This document shows, in pieces, positions 16,609 to 25,938 of a stretch of 64,000 nucleotides of DNA. This DNA is from Nocardiopsis sp. ATB16-24. Its GTDB lineage: Bacteria > Actinomycetota > Actinomycetes > Streptosporangiales > Streptosporangiaceae. The notes beneath the pieces were generated by a model that saw nothing but the letters and a program-made list of their open reading frames with translations, was not told where the DNA came from and did no database searches. The DNA lies in NCBI RefSeq assembly GCF_030271535.1, contig NZ_JASCXJ010000001.1:248001-312000 (forward strand), in the 5' to 3' direction. Each line of letters opens with the position of its first letter. Position 1 is the first letter of the stretch. The position numbers and the translations under genes were made by a program.

Positions 16609-19600
16609 CGGAGACCTTTCGAGTCGACGTTGGAGTCCGGGTCCTCTGCCCCGGTCAGGGCCTGCCGCGCCAGGTACTCGACCTCCTCATCGAGGATGGA
16701 GACCACCTCGGCGGGGTCCTTGACCCAGGTGGACAGGATCACGATGTCCTGCCGGGTCCCGCTGACCTTGGACACGCAATAGCAGTCGGCGTAGTCGAGC
16801 GTGTCCTGGTCCTCGGTGAGCAGTTCGAGGGTCATGTCCCAGATGGCGTCGTACTCGGCCTCGGCGTTACCGGCGAAGTTGAGCATGCACGACGGCCGGA
16901 ATCCCGGCCCCCGGGCCGCCTTGGTCGTCTGAAAGACCTTCCCGTACTTGAGCGCCGTCAGCGGACCCGTGACCAAGTTCGAGAAGTTGACGTTGTACTT
17001 GTTCATCAGCTGGAGTTTCTGCTGGATGAGCGCCTCCAGGTCGTCGCGCACACCCTGCTCCCCGGAGACCACCACGGGCAGGACGTCCGCGACCATCCCC
17101 ATCACTCCGGAGTAGTCCACGTCCTCGTACACACGGGAGTTGAAGACCAGGTCGAGCGCGACCTTGTCGACGCCGAGCAGACGGGCCACCAGGCGCGAGT
17201 AGAGGTACAGGACCAGGGAGAACGGCTCGACCTCCTTCCCGTCGTCCCCTTGCAGACTCCGCAGGTCGACCGAATAGCGAACGTCGCACATCCGCTCGGT
17301 CCCCAGGCGCTCCGACGCCGCGAGGATCTCCTTGCCGTACCGACCCCACGCGTGGAGGTCGAACTTCTCGATGATCTCGTCGGCGCTGATACCCACCGGC
17401 CCCTTTCCGGTCTGCTCCTTCAAGTGCCGGAAATTACGGGTGCGGGGCAGCGCCCTGGTGGTTCCCTCCATCAGCTCCTGGTAGCGCTTCAGCAGGTCGC
17501 TGCGGAAAGCCTGACCGGACGCGCCGTCGAAGATCGAGTGGTCGAACTGGAAGATCAGGTCGTAGCTGCGCTCGTTGTACTTGACCAACACCGCCTGGTA
17601 CATGATCGTGTCGGTCTTGAGGTCGACGTTCCACTCCCTCTTGACCAACTCCGCCCGCACCTCCTCCTGGCGCCGCAGCGGCAGCGCCGAGAGGTCGACC
17701 CGGGGCAGTACGAACGCCATCGGGGGTTCATGCTCCTTCCACCGCCACCGGCCGAGAGACCTGACGAGAACGCTGCGCATGAGCCCGTGGCGTCCGACGA
17801 CGTCGCCCAGCGCGCGCTCCAGCACGTCGACGTCGATCAGCTCCCGGAACTGCACCAGGTACAGCTGCGGACGCGCCCCCCGCGAGAAGTAGTGCTTCTG
17901 GGTCCCGCTGATGGGATAGGACCACCGCACGGGCCGGGACAGGATCGAACGCCGCATGTCCTCCTGACGCCGGTCGATCTCGTCGAACAGGCGGGCCGTC
18001 CCGCCCTCTTGGGAGGTCGGGTCTTCCCCGAGCCGCAGGGAGGCGAAGTCCCGCCCGTCCAGGAACTCCCGTTCGTCCGATCCGGGCAGGATGTAGTGCG
18101 GTGTGAAGGCCTGCGGCAACCGCAGTTCGTTGATCTGCCTGACGACCGACTCCCGCTCCTCCTCCCCGAGGCCGTCGACGAACAGGGCGACCTCCTCCTC
18201 ATCGGCTCCAACGGCGACCTGGTGAAGAGCACACCTGGTGTTCAGACGTTCGCTGAGCAGGACCGCCGCGCTCTCCAGCGAGTCGCAGTCCTGGTTGACC
18301 TGCTTGTTCGACCGGGCGAGCAGGCCGGCCAGCTCACTGACGGTCGGGTGGCTGTGCACCTCACTGGCCAAGACGGTGTAGCCGTGTCGTTCCAGGGCGC
18401 TGGTGAACTGGATCAGTTTCAGGGAGTCGAGCCCGATGTCGAACAGATCGACACGCGCGTCGATCGCCTCCACCCCTACCAGAGCCGCTATCTCCCGCTC
18501 TATCACGGCGGCGATGGCACTCCGTTCGTCGACCGCACCGGATTCCTCCGAGGCACCGACCGTCTTCCGTGCCGCCGTCATCTCCAGCAGGTCCATCCCG
18601 TGGTAGCCCGTCCGCACGTCGGAGGCGCGCATCTCGTGCAGCAGGTCCAGCGCGGACAGGCCCTCGCCGCCCAGACGCCCGAACGAGTACAGCCGCACGC
18701 CGTCGGTTTCGGCGTCGAGCGCCATGTTCTCGGTGAACCGGGCGGTGACGTCCGCGTTCCACGCGAACCGGGCGAGGTCGAGGCGGGACACCACACCGTA
18801 GGAGATCCCCATCTCGCACACGGCCTGGCGGAGGCCGTGCGACGGTGTCCACGGAGTGTCGGAGTCGGTACGGGCGGCGTCCTGCAACGACGTGTCCCAG
18901 AGCACCAGTCGCTCCGTCCCCGTCAGCGTACGAAGCCGAGAGAGCAGTCCCGCCGTGATGTCCGCACCCGTACGCCCAGGGACGGCGTCCATGACGGTAC
19001 TCCGCCCCACCACCCGAGCACCGACGTCCTTTGAACCGTCCGCTCCGGGGGCGAAGGGCAGCACGTCGACACTGCGGTCGGGGCCGGCCGCAGCGAGCAC
19101 CTCGTCGACCGCGTCGGTCGGGCACACGACCACCGTCCGCCCGGAGTGGGCGGCGGACTGTCCGCGGTGGCCGTGCAACGGAACCATGCTGGGGACGTAC
19201 CGGGCCCCGCCCCGGTACCGGGCGGCGACGGCATCCTCCTTCTCCGCCTCCAACTCCCTGCGCAGGCCTTCGCTCCAGGCTCGCGGGCCCTGCCGGGCGG
19301 TCAGCGCGGTGTCGCACCCCAGTACCCGGATCCGCAGCTGCGGGTACTCCTGATTCAGGCCGATCACCTCCGACAGCAGGCGCCCCTCCACCTCGGCCTC
19401 GACGTGGTCGGTGGCCTCCAACACCACCAGGTCGTGCACCTGCCCGTCCCGCATCCCCGAGACGACGTCGCACAGTTGCCGCACCATCGTCGACGAGACC
19501 GCTCCCGCCCGCTGGTGGACGACCACGGTGTCCCCGACCAGCGCATGTTCCTCCAGGTCCGCGGCCAGTCTCCGAATGTCGCCCTCGTGCCCCCGACGGA

Positions 19601-22568
19601 TCTGGGCGCCGGCCGCGCCGTCGAAGCGGTACTCTTCGCCGAACCCGACGTAGAGCGGCGTCCAGTACGGGACCTCGTCCATAACGCGCCGGATCCGCGG
19701 CCGGTCGTCGGTGAACACCAGGAGCACCCTGTGCCTGCCGCTCCCGCCCGAGTCCGGGAGCAGGGCCCGTGACCACGTCAGCCGCAGAGCGTGCAGCGGT
19801 GTCTCTACGGCGGGAGGGGACTGTGACGGCCGCCGTTCGGCCACAGGGCGCGGCCGTTCCTCGGCGGAGGAGAGAAGCTGCTGGAACTCGCTGATGTCGA
19901 TCGGGTACTCGGTGCGGTCGAACGCATAGAGCGGGAGCCGTACCTTGCGCGGTGCGCGGCCTCGGTGGAACGCCGCCCAGTCCAGAGCAACGCCCGCCTC
20001 CCACAACTTCTTGACCGCCGTGGCGAGATGCTCGTCGTCACCGACCTCCTCCAGCCGGTGACGCAGCATGTTGACCGCACTCGTCCGTGTGCCCCGGGCC
20101 GTGCCACGCACGAACGACGACAGCGACTTTCCGGGGCCGACCTCGACGAACAGAACGTCGCCCCGTTCCATGATCGTCTCCACGCCGTCCTTGAACCGGA
20201 CCGTGTGCCGGATGTGTTCGCAGTAGTAGTCGGGATCGGTGGCCTGCTGCGGTGTCACCCACGTGCCCGTCACGTTCGAGACATAGGGGAGCTCGGGCGG
20301 TCGGAAGGTCACCGACGCGGTGATCTCCCGGTACTGGTCCAGGATCGGTTCCATGTACTGCGAGTGGTAGGCGTGGTCCGCATCGACGTGGGTGAAGGTG
20401 ATCCCCTGCTCGGCGCACTGTTGCTCGAACGCGGCGATCGCCGCGGAGGTGCCGCTGACGGTGCAGTTCTCCGGCGCGTTCACCGCCGCGAGGGAGAGCT
20501 CGTCGGTCAGCATCGGCCGGATCGTGTCCTCGGAGGCCTTCACCGAGGTCACCGCCCCCTCGCGGGTGGTCTCCACCAGGGCGCCCCTGGCCAGCACCAG
20601 CCGGATACCGTCCTCCAGCGAGAACACACCGGCCACGCACGCGGCCGCCAGCTCGCCGGTGCTGTGCCCGATCATCCCGCGCGGCCGGACGCCCCAGTCG
20701 AGGAGTGTACGGGCCATCGAGTACTCGACGATGAACAGCAACACCAGGCTGAGGGCGATGCTGTCCAACTGCTTCTCCTGCGCCACGGTCTCACCGAAGA
20801 AGACCTCGCGCACCACAGGTTTTCCGGACGCGTCGGTGACGGCCAGGCAGTCGTCCACATGGGCCCGAAACGAGCTCTCCGTCTCGTAGAGGCCACGGGC
20901 CATGCGCAGGTGCTGCGCCCCCGCACCGCTGAAGAGGAGATAGACGTCGCGCCGCCCGTTCCTGGGCAGGTGCGCCGGCTCGTCCCCGGCGTCCAGCGAC
21001 TCTTGCAGGCGCTCCCGAAGCTGTTCTATCTCCCCGAAGCCGACGGCGTAACGGTACGGAAGGTCGCGCTGACGGTTCTGGAGGGTCCAGGCGAGATCGG
21101 CGCCGTCCAGGTCCGGGTGCGCTGCCAGATGGTCGACGAAGCTCTGCTTCATCCGCGTGATCGCCTCGCTGGAGGCCGCCGACAGCACGAAGGTGTTGTG
21201 GGCGCGGCCGTCGGTGGCCGGGCGCTCGGGCGTCGGGGCCTCTTCGAGTACCAGGTGGGCGTTGGTTCCGCCGATACCGAACGCGCTGACGCCCGCCCGC
21301 AGCGGAAGCTCCCGCCCCGAGGAGGACCGCTTGCGCCGCATCTCCTGCTGCTTTCCGGCGATGTAGAAAGGGGTGTCGTCGAGCCTGATCCCCGGGTTGA
21401 GGGTGTCGAAGTGCAGGCTCTGCGGGATGAGGCGCTCTTCGAGTACCTTGCACGCCTTGATGAACGAGGCGACCCCGGCCGCGGTGTCGAGGTGTCCGAT
21501 GCTCGCCTTCAGCGATCCGACACCGCACGAGCCCGGCTCTCCGGGGCCGAACGCCCTGGACAGTGCCTCGATCTCCACCGGGTCACCGAGGGCTGTACCG
21601 GTGCCGTGCGCCTCCACGTAGGAGATCTCGTCCGGCTTCACCCCGGCGACGCGGTGGGCCTTGCGGATGGCCTCCGCCTGCCCCTCGATGCTGGGTGCGG
21701 TGTAACCGACCTTGCGGGTGCCGTCGTTGTTGACCGCAGAGCCCTTGATCACCGCGTAGACGCGGTCGCCGTCGCGCAGTGCGGTCTCCAGCCGTTTGAG
21801 AGCCACGATCCCGACACCGTTGCCTTCGACGGTGCCGCCTGCCGCCGCGTCGAACGCCCGGCAGTGCCCGTCCGGGGAGTGCACCATGTTCGGCCGGTGC
21901 CGATAGCCGTTCTTGTGGGGCAGGCTCAGACCGCTGCCACCGGCCAGCGCGACCTGGCACGAGCCGGTCCAGATGTTGCGACATGCCACGTCGATGGCGA
22001 CGAGAGAGCTGGAGCAGGCTGTGTGCAGGGTGAACGCCGGTCCCCTCAGGCCCAGGGAGTGAGCGATCCGGGTCGCCGCGAAGTCCTTGTCGTTGAGCTG
22101 CATACCGGAGAAGGCCGACCCCGCGTCCTCGTTGAACCGCCGCTGGGTGTCGACCTCCCACGGCATGTTGTTCGTCGCGCCCAGGAACAGACCGATGGCC
22201 TCGTTGCGCCCCTCCGCGGAGTAACCGGCGTCCTCGAGGGCGTGGTAGACCTCCTCGTGCAGGGCACGCACCTGCGGGTCCAGTACGGTCGCGTCGGCGG
22301 GCGTGTAGCCGAAGAACTTCGAGTCGAAGAACTCGATGTCCGGGAAGACGCCCTTCGCCCGGACGTAGTTCTCGTCTTCCAGCGCCCGCGGGGAGACCCC
22401 CATCTCGATCAGTTCGTCGTCGCCGAACCGGGAGATGCCCTCGACGCCGGCGAGCAGGTTCGCCCAGAGGTCGTCGACCGATGTGGCCGCCGGAAACCGG
22501 CCGGCCATTCCGATGACGGCGATCTCGAGTCCGGTGTACTGGTGGTCGGGCTCAGCCGCGTCAGACAT
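16605..22568 (-). CDS. terminal PKS module: KS-AT-pseudoKR-ACP-C
   Basis: Predicted 1987-aa protein. The KS (about 15-445) has Cys185 in TACSSSL plus EAHGTGT and GHLDTAAG. The cis-AT (about 540-830) has GHSTGE (Ser636) and HAYHS, close to malonyl-type HAFHS. The next 500 residues keep the ketoreductase structural half (ending ARYRGGARY) but lack the NADP glycine motif and the catalytic Ser/Tyr signature, so the KR is dead and a beta-keto group should persist. The ACP (about 1340-1415) has GLDSL (Ser1382). The C-terminal 450 residues form a condensation-like domain whose HHxxxDG core reads DHSIFDG (about 1675): the first His is Asp, and the catalytic second His remains. No thioesterase follows. 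The protein probably adds the last unit, and its C domain may release the chain by amide, ester or macrocycle formation. ATG 22568 overlaps the upstream stop. Confidence 0.88.
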   Translation of the reverse strand: MSDAAEPDHQYTGLEIAVIGMAGRFPAATSVDDLWANLLAGVEGISRFGDDELIEMGVSPRALEDENYVRAKGVFPDIEFFDSKFFGYTPADATVLDPQVRALHEEVYHALEDAGYSAEGRNEAIGLFLGATNNMPWEVDTQRRFNEDAGSAFSGMQLNDKDFAATRIAHSLGLRGPAFTLHTACSSSLVAIDVACRNIWTGSCQVALAGGSGLSLPHKNGYRHRPNMVHSPDGHCRAFDAAAGGTVEGNGVGIVALKRLETALRDGDRVYAVIKGSAVNNDGTRKVGYTAPSIEGQAEAIRKAHRVAGVKPDEISYVEAHGTGTALGDPVEIEALSRAFGPGEPGSCGVGSLKASIGHLDTAAGVASFIKACKVLEERLIPQSLHFDTLNPGIRLDDTPFYIAGKQQEMRRKRSSSGRELPLRAGVSAFGIGGTNAHLVLEEAPTPERPATDGRAHNTFVLSAASSEAITRMKQSFVDHLAAHPDLDGADLAWTLQNRQRDLPYRYAVGFGEIEQLRERLQESLDAGDEPAHLPRNGRRDVYLLFSGAGAQHLRMARGLYETESSFRAHVDDCLAVTDASGKPVVREVFFGETVAQEKQLDSIALSLVLLFIVEYSMARTLLDWGVRPRGMIGHSTGELAAACVAGVFSLEDGIRLVLARGALVETTREGAVTSVKASEDTIRPMLTDELSLAAVNAPENCTVSGTSAAIAAFEQQCAEQGITFTHVDADHAYHSQYMEPILDQYREITASVTFRPPELPYVSNVTGTWVTPQQATDPDYYCEHIRHTVRFKDGVETIMERGDVLFVEVGPGKSLSSFVRGTARGTRTSAVNMLRHRLEEVGDDEHLATAVKKLWEAGVALDWAAFHRGRAPRKVRLPLYAFDRTEYPIDISEFQQLLSSAEERPRPVAERRPSQSPPAVETPLHALRLTWSRALLPDSGGSGRHRVLLVFTDDRPRIRRVMDEVPYWTPLYVGFGEEYRFDGAAGAQIRRGHEGDIRRLAADLEEHALVGDTVVVHQRAGAVSSTMVRQLCDVVSGMRDGQVHDLVVLEATDHVEAEVEGRLLSEVIGLNQEYPQLRIRVLGCDTALTARQGPRAWSEGLRRELEAEKEDAVAARYRGGARYVPSMVPLHGHRGQSAAHSGRTVVVCPTDAVDEVLAAAGPDRSVDVLPFAPGADGSKDVGARVVGRSTVMDAVPGRTGADITAGLLSRLRTLTGTERLVLWDTSLQDAARTDSDTPWTPSHGLRQAVCEMGISYGVVSRLDLARFAWNADVTARFTENMALDAETDGVRLYSFGRLGGEGLSALDLLHEMRASDVRTGYHGMDLLEMTAARKTVGASEESGAVDERSAIAAVIEREIAALVGVEAIDARVDLFDIGLDSLKLIQFTSALERHGYTVLASEVHSHPTVSELAGLLARSNKQVNQDCDSLESAAVLLSERLNTRCALHQVAVGADEEEVALFVDGLGEEERESVVRQINELRLPQAFTPHYILPGSDEREFLDGRDFASLRLGEDPTSQEGGTARLFDEIDRRQEDMRRSILSRPVRWSYPISGTQKHYFSRGARPQLYLVQFRELIDVDVLERALGDVVGRHGLMRSVLVRSLGRWRWKEHEPPMAFVLPRVDLSALPLRRQEEVRAELVKREWNVDLKTDTIMYQAVLVKYNERSYDLIFQFDHSIFDGASGQAFRSDLLKRYQELMEGTTRALPRTRNFRHLKEQTGKGPVGISADEIIEKFDLHAWGRYGKEILAASERLGTERMCDVRYSVDLRSLQGDDGKEVEPFSLVLYLYSRLVARLLGVDKVALDLVFNSRVYEDVDYSGVMGMVADVLPVVVSGEQGVRDDLEALIQQKLQLMNKYNVNFSNLVTGPLTALKYGKVFQTTKAARGPGFRPSCMLNFAGNAEAEYDAIWDMTLELLTEDQDTLDYADCYCVSKVSGTRQDIVILSTWVKDPAEVVSILDEEVEYLARQALTGAEDPDSNVDSKGLR

Positions 22569-25500
22569 TGTCGACGCCCCCTTCACTGTCGTCCATCATC
22601 CGAGTCATCAGCATCTGTGTCCTGACCACCTGCTCCTGTTCGAAGCCGTCCGGCTCGTCCGCGGCCTCCTCGCGCGTGGGCGGTCCGGTGCCCGTGGCCG
22701 AGTCGAGGTGCATCGCCAGCGCGGAGATCGAGGTGAACTCGAAGAACAGCGTCAGCGGCAGGTCGCGGCCCACCTTCGTGCGCAGCCGGTTCCTGATCGC
22801 CAGCAGGGTCAGCGACGTCACGCCCAGGTCGAAGAAGTTCTTCTCGACGTCGACGTCACCGCTGTCGGCCTCCAGGACATCGGCCACGACCTCGTGCAGG
22901 ATCCGTTCGGTGTCGGGGACCGGCCCTCGATCCCGGTGGGCGCGTTCCGCCCTGCCGGGGGTGCGGGACCGCGCCAGCTCCTCCTTGTCGACCTTCCCGT
23001 TGCGGTTGAGCGGGACGGCCTCGATCCGTGTCACCGAGGCGGGGATCATGTAACCGGCCACCTTCGTGCCCAGCTCCTGCCGCACACGGTCCGGGGTCGT
23101 CGCCTCGTCGGCCACGTAGTATCCGGCGAGCTGTGTGCCGCGCTCCCGCTCGACGGCGATCACCACGGCCTCCTCCACACCCTCGACCGACCGCAGGGCG
23201 TTCTCCACCTCGCCCAGTTCGACCCGGAAACCGCCGACCTTCACCTGGTCGTCCATTCGGCCGATACAGTCCAAGGTTCCGTCGGGGAGCCCACGGACCA
23301 GGTCTCCGGTGCGGTAGAGACGTTCTCCGGGAAGTCGTGCGAGGGAGACGAACTTCTCGCGGTTCAGCTCCGGGCGGTCGTGGTAACCGGCGGACACGCC
23401 CTCCCCTCCGACGCACAGCTCTCCGATCGCCCCCGGCGGCAGGGGGTTCAGGCCCTTGTCCAGGACGTAGGCGGTCGAGTGGCCGACCGCCCGCCCGATG
23501 GGGATGCGTTCCCCTTCGAGGTCTTGAGGGCGGATCGTGTGCGTGGTGGAGAACACCGTGTTCTCGGTCGGCCCGTATCCGTTGATGAGCTTCACCTCGG
23601 GGCAGGCCTCGGCCACGGCCGCGACGTGCCGGACCGACAACGCGCTGCCCACGATGCACAGGTATCGCAGCGACGCGAAGATCTTCGGGTCGTGGTCGCA
23701 GTGCTGGTTGAAGAGGACCGTCGGGATGGTGACGTTCCGGATTCCGTGGCGGACCACCGTGTCCCGGAAGCGGTCCGCGTCGAGCAGGTCCAGCTCGTCG
23801 TCGGGAAGGACGAGGGTCCCTCCCGTCAGGATCGCCCCCCACACCTCGAGGGTGCTTCCGTCGAAGGCCGGCGAGTTGACGAACAGGACGATCTGCTCCT
23901 CGCGGAAGTCCACGAACTCTTGATCGGCGAAGAGCCGCAGTACGTTGCGGTGCGTGATGACGCAGCCCTTGGGCACACCCGTCGACCCGGAGGTGTACAT
24001 GAGATAGGCGCGGTCCTCGTTGCCGACGCGTGGTAGCGCCCTTGGGGCGTCCTGACCGGCGTCCGCTCCGGGTTCCTCGACCACGACGGTCTCCACCGAG
24101 CCGGGGACCCGATCGGTGAAGTCCGTGACAGTGCACAGGTGCCGTACCCCGGCGTCGGCCAGGACGGTCTCGATACGCGCCGGTGCGTCCTTGACGTCGA
24201 CCGGTACGTAGTGATTCCCGGTCTTGAGAATCGCGAGGAGGGCGACCACCAGTTCGGGGCGACGGTCGACCAGGACCCCGATCCCGGTGGCCCGGCCGAC
24301 GCCTCGGTCGACCAGGACCCGGGCGAGGGCGTCCGACCAGCGATCCAGCTCCCGGTACGTGTACTCCGTACCCCGCCAGACCATGGCGGTCCGGTCCGCG
24401 TGCGTCCGAACGACGTCCTGGAAGACCTCCACCAGGGAGGAGTCGAGCGGGATCGAGGACGGCCCGGTCGGCACGGGCACCGCGGTGTGCGGCTCCGGTT
24501 CCCACAACCCGATGTCCTTGACGCGGACGCCCGCGTCCTCGACCACGGAGGCCAGGACACCCATCAGGCATCGCTCCAGCGTCTCCATCAGACCGGCCGA
24601 GTGGACACCGGCGTTGTATAGGAAGGCGACGCCCAGGCGTGCGCCGGGAGTGACCACGATGTTGAAGTCATAGCTGGTCCGCTCGAAGACCTCGACGCCG
24701 TGGAAGCGGGGGCCGTCTCCTTCCCCGGCACCGAAGTCCCGCAACTGCTCCGACAACGGGTAGTTCTCGAAGGCGATCACGTGGTTCAGCAGCGCGTTGC
24801 GCAGCGGCGACAGGCTCTGTACCTCGTGCAGCGGGAAGTGCTCGTGGCGGCTCGCCCGCGAGAAGGCCGCGTGCACCGCGCGGCACAGGTCGTCGAAGCC
24901 CGTGTCCTCCTCCGCCCTCACCCGCACCGGCTGGGTGTTGGTGAACAGGCCGAGCATGTCCTCGATACCGTCCATGTCGGCGTTTCGCCCGGAGACCACG
25001 CTGCCGAAGACGACGTCATCGGTGTGGTTGAACTTCTGTAGCACCACGCCCCACACCGTCTGGAAGACGCTGTTGGGCGTCACCGCGAGCCGGCGTGCAA
25101 GGGAGATCAGCCCGTCGTGAAGGTTCTGCGGTAGTTCGAAGCGATGGGTCGCGTCGACGTAGTCCGCGGTTCTCCCGGGGGCCGAGAGCGGTGCGCCGCG
25201 GCGGTCCCGTGGGAGCGAGGCGGGGCGTTCGTAGCCCTCCAGTGCCTCCGCCCAGAACCGGCGTGCCTCGTCCTCGTCGTGCCGGTCCTCGTACCAGGCG
25301 ATGTAGTCGGCGTACGGGCGGGCCTCGTACCGTTGCGTGAGCGAACCGGTGCGGACCAGTTCGTCGTAATACCCGAACCAGGTCTGGAACAGCGGCGCCA
25401 GCGACCAGCCGTCCAGGATGATGTGGTGGAAGGTGACCACCAAACGCCATCGGTCGTCGCCGGTCCATATCACGGCGGCCCGCAACAGCACGTCCCCGCT

Positions 25501-25851
25501 GAGGTCGAAGCCCCTGGCCCGGTCGGCGGCCTTGAACTCCTCGACCGCCAGGTCGGCGTCGTCCCGGTCGCGGTAGTCGACCGCCTCGAGTCGCGGCGGC
25601 CACTCCTTGAGGACCAGCTGGTACGGGTCGTCGGTCCTTTCGAAGGAGAAGACCGTCCGCAGGACGCTGTAGTGACGCGAGGTGGCCGTGAGCGCCGCAC
25701 GTAACAGGTCGGCGTCCACCTCTCCGGTACCGGTGAAGTCGAACTGTTCCACGTACGCGTCGGAACCGGTGTCGACGGCGTAGCTGAAGAACATGCCCTT
25801 CTGCATCGAGGCCAGGCCGGAGACCGACTCGATGTTGTCTGTGTCAACCAT
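22561..25851 (-). CDS. NRPS module C-A-PCP
   Basis: Predicted 1096-aa single NRPS module. The condensation domain (about 10-435) has a canonical HHIILDG near residue 142. The adenylation domain (about 460-950) has YTSGSTGVPKG near 620, NGYGPTEN, YRTGDL and the core lysine in NRNGK. The specificity positions I read by eye are D-G-L-T-C-V-G-V-F-K. This shares several positions with aliphatic codes but is not close enough to assign. The carrier domain (about 975-1045) reads FFDLGVTSL, with Thr before the phosphopantetheine serine where Asp is usual. A charged tail of about 35 residues (to MMDDSEGGVDNV) may dock to the terminal PKS protein. It accepts the chain from the D-residue module upstream. 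Confidence 0.9.
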   Translation of the reverse strand: MVDTDNIESVSGLASMQKGMFFSYAVDTGSDAYVEQFDFTGTGEVDADLLRAALTATSRHYSVLRTVFSFERTDDPYQLVLKEWPPRLEAVDYRDRDDADLAVEEFKAADRARGFDLSGDVLLRAAVIWTGDDRWRLVVTFHHIILDGWSLAPLFQTWFGYYDELVRTGSLTQRYEARPYADYIAWYEDRHDEDEARRFWAEALEGYERPASLPRDRRGAPLSAPGRTADYVDATHRFELPQNLHDGLISLARRLAVTPNSVFQTVWGVVLQKFNHTDDVVFGSVVSGRNADMDGIEDMLGLFTNTQPVRVRAEEDTGFDDLCRAVHAAFSRASRHEHFPLHEVQSLSPLRNALLNHVIAFENYPLSEQLRDFGAGEGDGPRFHGVEVFERTSYDFNIVVTPGARLGVAFLYNAGVHSAGLMETLERCLMGVLASVVEDAGVRVKDIGLWEPEPHTAVPVPTGPSSIPLDSSLVEVFQDVVRTHADRTAMVWRGTEYTYRELDRWSDALARVLVDRGVGRATGIGVLVDRRPELVVALLAILKTGNHYVPVDVKDAPARIETVLADAGVRHLCTVTDFTDRVPGSVETVVVEEPGADAGQDAPRALPRVGNEDRAYLMYTSGSTGVPKGCVITHRNVLRLFADQEFVDFREEQIVLFVNSPAFDGSTLEVWGAILTGGTLVLPDDELDLLDADRFRDTVVRHGIRNVTIPTVLFNQHCDHDPKIFASLRYLCIVGSALSVRHVAAVAEACPEVKLINGYGPTENTVFSTTHTIRPQDLEGERIPIGRAVGHSTAYVLDKGLNPLPPGAIGELCVGGEGVSAGYHDRPELNREKFVSLARLPGERLYRTGDLVRGLPDGTLDCIGRMDDQVKVGGFRVELGEVENALRSVEGVEEAVVIAVERERGTQLAGYYVADEATTPDRVRQELGTKVAGYMIPASVTRIEAVPLNRNGKVDKEELARSRTPGRAERAHRDRGPVPDTERILHEVVADVLEADSGDVDVEKNFFDLGVTSLTLLAIRNRLRTKVGRDLPLTLFFEFTSISALAMHLDSATGTGPPTREEAADEPDGFEQEQVVRTQMLMTRMMDDSEGGVDNV

Positions 25852-25938
25852 GAACTGAGCTTTCTCTGTGCGCCACGGGCGATACGGACGCGAGTCCTGA
25901 GGGATGGGGGGCGGTGCTCGGGCGGAGCCCGGTGATGG

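Noticed and set aside
19965-22625. A long plus-strand open frame (about 886 codons) opposite the terminal PKS gene
   Set aside because: It is antisense to a gene with clear KS and AT motifs; long antisense frames are expected at this GC content, and it shows no family motif.
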